Below the pieces are notes generated by a model that saw only the letters and a list, made by a program, of their open reading frames with translations, did not search any database and was not told the origin of the DNA. This document shows positions 61,493 to 64,000 of a DNA stretch of 64,000 nucleotides, piece after piece. Location of the stretch: assembly GCF_000023585.1 (NCBI RefSeq), contig NC_012914.1, forward strand, positions 4,060,001-4,124,000, read 5' to 3'. The position numbers and the translations under genes were made by a program. Source of the DNA: Paenibacillus sp. JDR-2. Lineage in GTDB: Bacteria; Bacillota; Bacilli; Paenibacillales; Paenibacillaceae. The first letter of the stretch is position 1. Each line of letters opens with the position of its first letter.

Positions 61493-62032
61493 TTAAGTCG
61501 CAATCTCCTGCTGGATGACATGGCTGTTATGCAAAAAGGCCGGCCGTTCTACCTGATATAAATCGTAGATTTGCTCGGTATGATTGATTCGCGAATACAT
61601 ATACGGATTAAGATCATTGGCAAGGGTGACATAGGGCAGCTTCTCGACCGCTTTTTTTGACCGGATATTCTGCTTGCGGATTTTCAAAAATACCGTTTCA
61701 ATCTCATGCTCCAGAAAGAGCTCTGTGAAAAAAGCTTCCTTAGCCAGCTGGTTATACCCTTTGCCGAAATAAGGAATGCCGATCCATGTAGCCAGAAAGC
61801 CTGTATGATTAACAATATCGTAGAGGTCGATACTGCCAATGGGTTGTCCCGTCTCATTCAGAATCGTTCTTGAAATACATGTGCCCTGCTCTTCTTCGAC
61901 GATCAACTGCTTGGTTGCAAATAGATATTCTTCATGCGACTGGGGTTTGTAACGAACATAAGGGAAAACAGCGGGATCAACCAATAATTGATACAAGGAG
62001 TGGCATTCGTGCAAATCTCGTTTTTTAATCAT
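61493..62032 (-). CDS. GNAT-family N-acetyltransferase
   Basis: About 179 residues with the GNAT order: N-terminal helices (LYQLLVDPAVFPYV), central strand SIDLYDIVNHTGFLATWIGI, the acetyl-CoA loop region PYFGKGYNQLAKEAFF, and FLKIRKQNIRSKKAVEKL. It resembles RimJ/RimL-type acetyltransferases. The substrate is unknown. The ATG at 62032 has GGGTGA eight bases ahead; a GTG at 62044 with AAGGA is nearly as good. A longer frame starting at 62155 adds an unlikely Arg/Pro-rich leader. Confidence 0.82.
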   Translation of the reverse strand: MIKKRDLHECHSLYQLLVDPAVFPYVRYKPQSHEEYLFATKQLIVEEEQGTCISRTILNETGQPIGSIDLYDIVNHTGFLATWIGIPYFGKGYNQLAKEAFFTELFLEHEIETVFLKIRKQNIRSKKAVEKLPYVTLANDLNPYMYSRINHTEQIYDLYQVERPAFLHNSHVIQQEIAT

Positions 62033-62137
62033 CGTATCTATCACCCTAGTCCTTGAAAGTCGTCTTCTCAAGTATATAAAAGGACATGTGGGATTGTATG
62101 AACGCCACGTTTTGTTTGTGTAAATTGCGCTTGAAAA

Positions 62138-62168
62138 AGGACCACTCCAAGTCAATCGGAGTGGTCCT
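62138..62168 (-). terminator. Terminator of the GH87-like gene
   Basis: An 11-bp perfect stem (AGGACCACTCC / GGAGTGGTCCT) is followed on the minus strand by TTTTTCAA. Confidence 0.9.
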
Positions 62169-62173
62169 CTCCT

Positions 62174-64000
62174 CTAGTTAAAAGTTAGCGTAAATCCGCT
62201 CTGAACGTAGTTCACGTTCGGGTAGGCGATGTTTCTCGTAACCAGATTGTTAAACGTTGCCGATCCGTTCCCCGTATAGGTATAGATTGCAGCGCCCAAA
62301 TGAGGGCCCGAGAATCTTGAGGTCGTTACCCCGTCTTTGCCCGTACCGTCAATGGTCACGTTGTTGAAGACGATATTCTCGAAGCCTCCGCCATAACCGA
62401 ATTGGATCGCATCACGCTGCGCATTGAGGATATCAATGTTGGTAAAGGTCACGTTTTTGATCGAATCATTGGAAGCTTCCAGATCGATCGCTCCCCGTTC
62501 CCCGTTGTACAAGTCCTGACTCGTGCCGCTATTAATGATCGTTGTATCCGAGATTGTAATTCCCGTATTATTCTGGAAGTGATAACCCGGGAAGACCGTA
62601 TTCAGACGGACGCCGGAGCCGCCAACGGTATCGATAATAACGTTGTGGTCGGCTTTATGTCCGCTGCCGCCAAAGAAAGCAATGCCTGCTGCGCGCCAGT
62701 TGTTCTCAATAGTGTTGTAAGAGAACGTATTATTCACGCCTGCGGGAGCGCCGTTTGTGTTACTCGTCCAGACCGCCAGGGCATCGTCACCGTTATTGCG
62801 AAGATTGCTGTTGCGAACGATGGAATTGCTCGTTCCTTGGGAGAAGTTGACTCCGTCAGCCAGGTTGTTGCGGATACGGCTGTTCTCGATCGTCAGCCCA
62901 TTCGCGTAAATCGCAGGCGTATGAGCGTAATCCCCAACCCAGAAGCCGCATTCAAAATGCTCTACCCATACATCATGAATTTTGGAGTTCGTTCCGAAGT
63001 TATCCATAAAGCCTTTGTAGATTGCATTCTGCCCGTAACGGGAACGGAGCTTCGAATTCAGGTAGACATTGCTGAAGTCCAGCTTGCCTGTAATCCGTAG
63101 CGAAATCCCTCCTCCAGCCGCATTTGGGTTCGTGAACTGGATATTCGTATACCAGTAGCCCGCTCCCGTAATCGTCAGGTTATTGATCATATTGCTGACC
63201 GAGCCTATCTCCCACATGTTGCCCAGATGGAAAGTACCCGCAGGGATATACAAGGTTTTGTTGGCCGCAACCGCTGCGTTAACCGCTGCTTTGAAGGCCG
63301 TAAGATCATCTTGCCCGTCATTGGCAATCGCGCCGTAATCGGTAACGGACACCGAATTAGCCGGTTGGGCAATTGCTGTCGGAACTTGCTCAACCTCGAT
63401 GAAGTCTACCCCGTATTCAATGCTGTCATTTCCTTTCTGAATGCGAACGGTATCTCCCGGCTGAAGCGGAGTATCCAGCTTCCAATGCACCTCGTCGAAG
63501 CGGAACAACGGCCTTCCTCCGCCCGGAGCATCCGCCGGCATATCTCCCGAGAAATATTGCCAGTTGTAGTAGGAGCTTAACGCTACGGTCTTTACTTTCA
63601 CGTTGTTGACATAGACGTCAAGGGAGCCGCTCAGGCCCATTCCGTCCGCCGAGTCAGGCATAGTAAAGCGCATCGTCACGCCCGCTCCGCCTTCACCCTG
63701 ACGTACGGTCCATTGCAGATAGGAACCGCTCGAAGGAAGCGCGATATATTTTTGCCCGGAAGCTTCGGATGCCGTTAATGCCTGGTCGAAGGTTGGCGCG
63801 GTCTGCAGCGTTGCTCCGCCGCCTCGGGTTGCGTCATCCGTATCGTAACGGGTATACGGCACGCTTGCGCCACGGACCGAATAGACTACCAGATTCGTTG
63901 TGTTTACGTTATTTCCTTGCTTGGACGCCGCTTCATTAGCATCTGCCGCAATGGTTGTCGTTACGGTGTAATTGCCGTTGACGGCCGTCCAGGTGCCTGG
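62174..64000 (-). CDS. Secreted GH87-like alpha-1,3-glucanase / mycodextranase (partial, N-terminus off window)
   Basis: The frame is open to the window edge, giving 608 residues. In order: the end of a CARDB-like domain (WTAVNGNYTVTTTIAADAN...NN, about 1-45); a carbohydrate-binding beta-sandwich (about 47-205; TEASGQKYIALP-like segment and FRFDEVHWKLDTPLQPGD); and a right-handed beta-helix (VTDYGAIANDGQDD to the end). An aspartate (NNLADGVNF) lies 23 residues before a DD pair (NNGDDALAVW), fitting the aspartate-rich active site I recall for GH87. The multi-domain build is typical of exported Paenibacillus glucanases. Pectate-lyase-like families share the beta-helix, so GH87 is likely, not certain. 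Confidence 0.8.
   Translation of the reverse strand, partial: PGTWTAVNGNYTVTTTIAADANEAASKQGNNVNTTNLVVYSVRGASVPYTRYDTDDATRGGGATLQTAPTFDQALTASEASGQKYIALPSSGSYLQWTVRQGEGGAGVTMRFTMPDSADGMGLSGSLDVYVNNVKVKTVALSSYYNWQYFSGDMPADAPGGGRPLFRFDEVHWKLDTPLQPGDTVRIQKGNDSIEYGVDFIEVEQVPTAIAQPANSVSVTDYGAIANDGQDDLTAFKAAVNAAVAANKTLYIPAGTFHLGNMWEIGSVSNMINNLTITGAGYWYTNIQFTNPNAAGGGISLRITGKLDFSNVYLNSKLRSRYGQNAIYKGFMDNFGTNSKIHDVWVEHFECGFWVGDYAHTPAIYANGLTIENSRIRNNLADGVNFSQGTSNSIVRNSNLRNNGDDALAVWTSNTNGAPAGVNNTFSYNTIENNWRAAGIAFFGGSGHKADHNVIIDTVGGSGVRLNTVFPGYHFQNNTGITISDTTIINSGTSQDLYNGERGAIDLEASNDSIKNVTFTNIDILNAQRDAIQFGYGGGFENIVFNNVTIDGTGKDGVTTSRFSGPHLGAAIYTYTGNGSATFNNLVTRNIAYPNVNYVQSGFTLTFN

Noticed and set aside
1..64000. 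CRISPR arrays, insertion sequences, prophage or attachment sites
   Set aside because: No regularly spaced repeats, transposase or integrase motifs, or terminal inverted repeats were recognised; all inverted repeats found are explained as terminators or operators.

Overview
The window looks like chromosomal DNA of a Paenibacillus-type, endospore-forming member of the Bacillota. The evidence is a complete GerA/GerC/GerB-type spore germinant-receptor operon, YesM/YesN-type two-component systems next to LplA/B/C-type sugar transporters, strong AGGAGG-like ribosome binding sites, several TTG starts, and a very high density of glycoside hydrolases and AraC-type regulators. No tRNA, rRNA, CRISPR array, insertion sequence or phage gene was seen. 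Coding density is high. The only gene-free stretch above 300 bases is 27498-27807, which holds a terminator, a promoter and an operator.

Layout. 1-2396: tail of an FG-GAP/VCBS-type protein, a Gfo/Idh/MocA oxidoreductase and a serine hydrolase. 2485-8716: a minus-strand cluster of GH95 alpha-L-fucosidase, lactonase-like amidohydrolase, zinc dehydrogenase and aldo/keto reductase with a divergent AraC regulator; it reads as oxidative L-fucose/L-galactose use. 8833-12410: a PhyH-type dioxygenase, an inosine-uridine-type nucleoside hydrolase and two AraC regulators. 12527-18178: GH2 beta-galactosidase, a HAD hydrolase, a stand-alone UvrA-like zinc module and a DapA/NanA-type aldolase. 18227-27497: a minus-strand block of CUT1 sugar ABC transporter, LacI repressor, zinc dehydrogenase, Gfo/Idh/MocA oxidoreductase, Cof-type phosphatase and GH127 beta-L-arabinofuranosidase. 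It is tied together by a shared 16-bp operator. 27808-30130: MalY/PatB lyase and a BenE-type transporter. 30250-37942: gluconokinase and gluconate permease behind a solute-binding lipoprotein, histidine kinase and response regulator. 38191-40740: an ArsR-type regulator divergent from a GH51 arabinofuranosidase. 40800-44589: germinant receptor. 44781-46067: exported epoxide hydrolase. 46090-48774: Fur-box-associated siderophore-binding lipoprotein and a Btr-like AraC/binding-protein fusion. 48916-56901: GH43-like enzyme, LplC/LplB/LplA-type transporter and YesN/YesM pair. 56996-61337: a second GH51 with a divergent AraC activator, then a second PhyH dioxygenase. 61493-64000: a GNAT acetyltransferase and the C-terminal part of a secreted GH87-like beta-helix glucanase.

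Taken together, the region is a patchwork of small plant- or microbe-polysaccharide utilisation units (fucose, arabinose, galactose, gluconate, alpha-1,3-glucan). Most carry their own regulator, and for several of these a matching DNA site can be read: 21-bp-spaced direct repeats for AraC types, 16-bp palindromes for LacI, a 24-bp palindrome for ArsR, and Fur boxes. Function calls rest on motif reading and family knowledge only. Substrate assignments are inferences.
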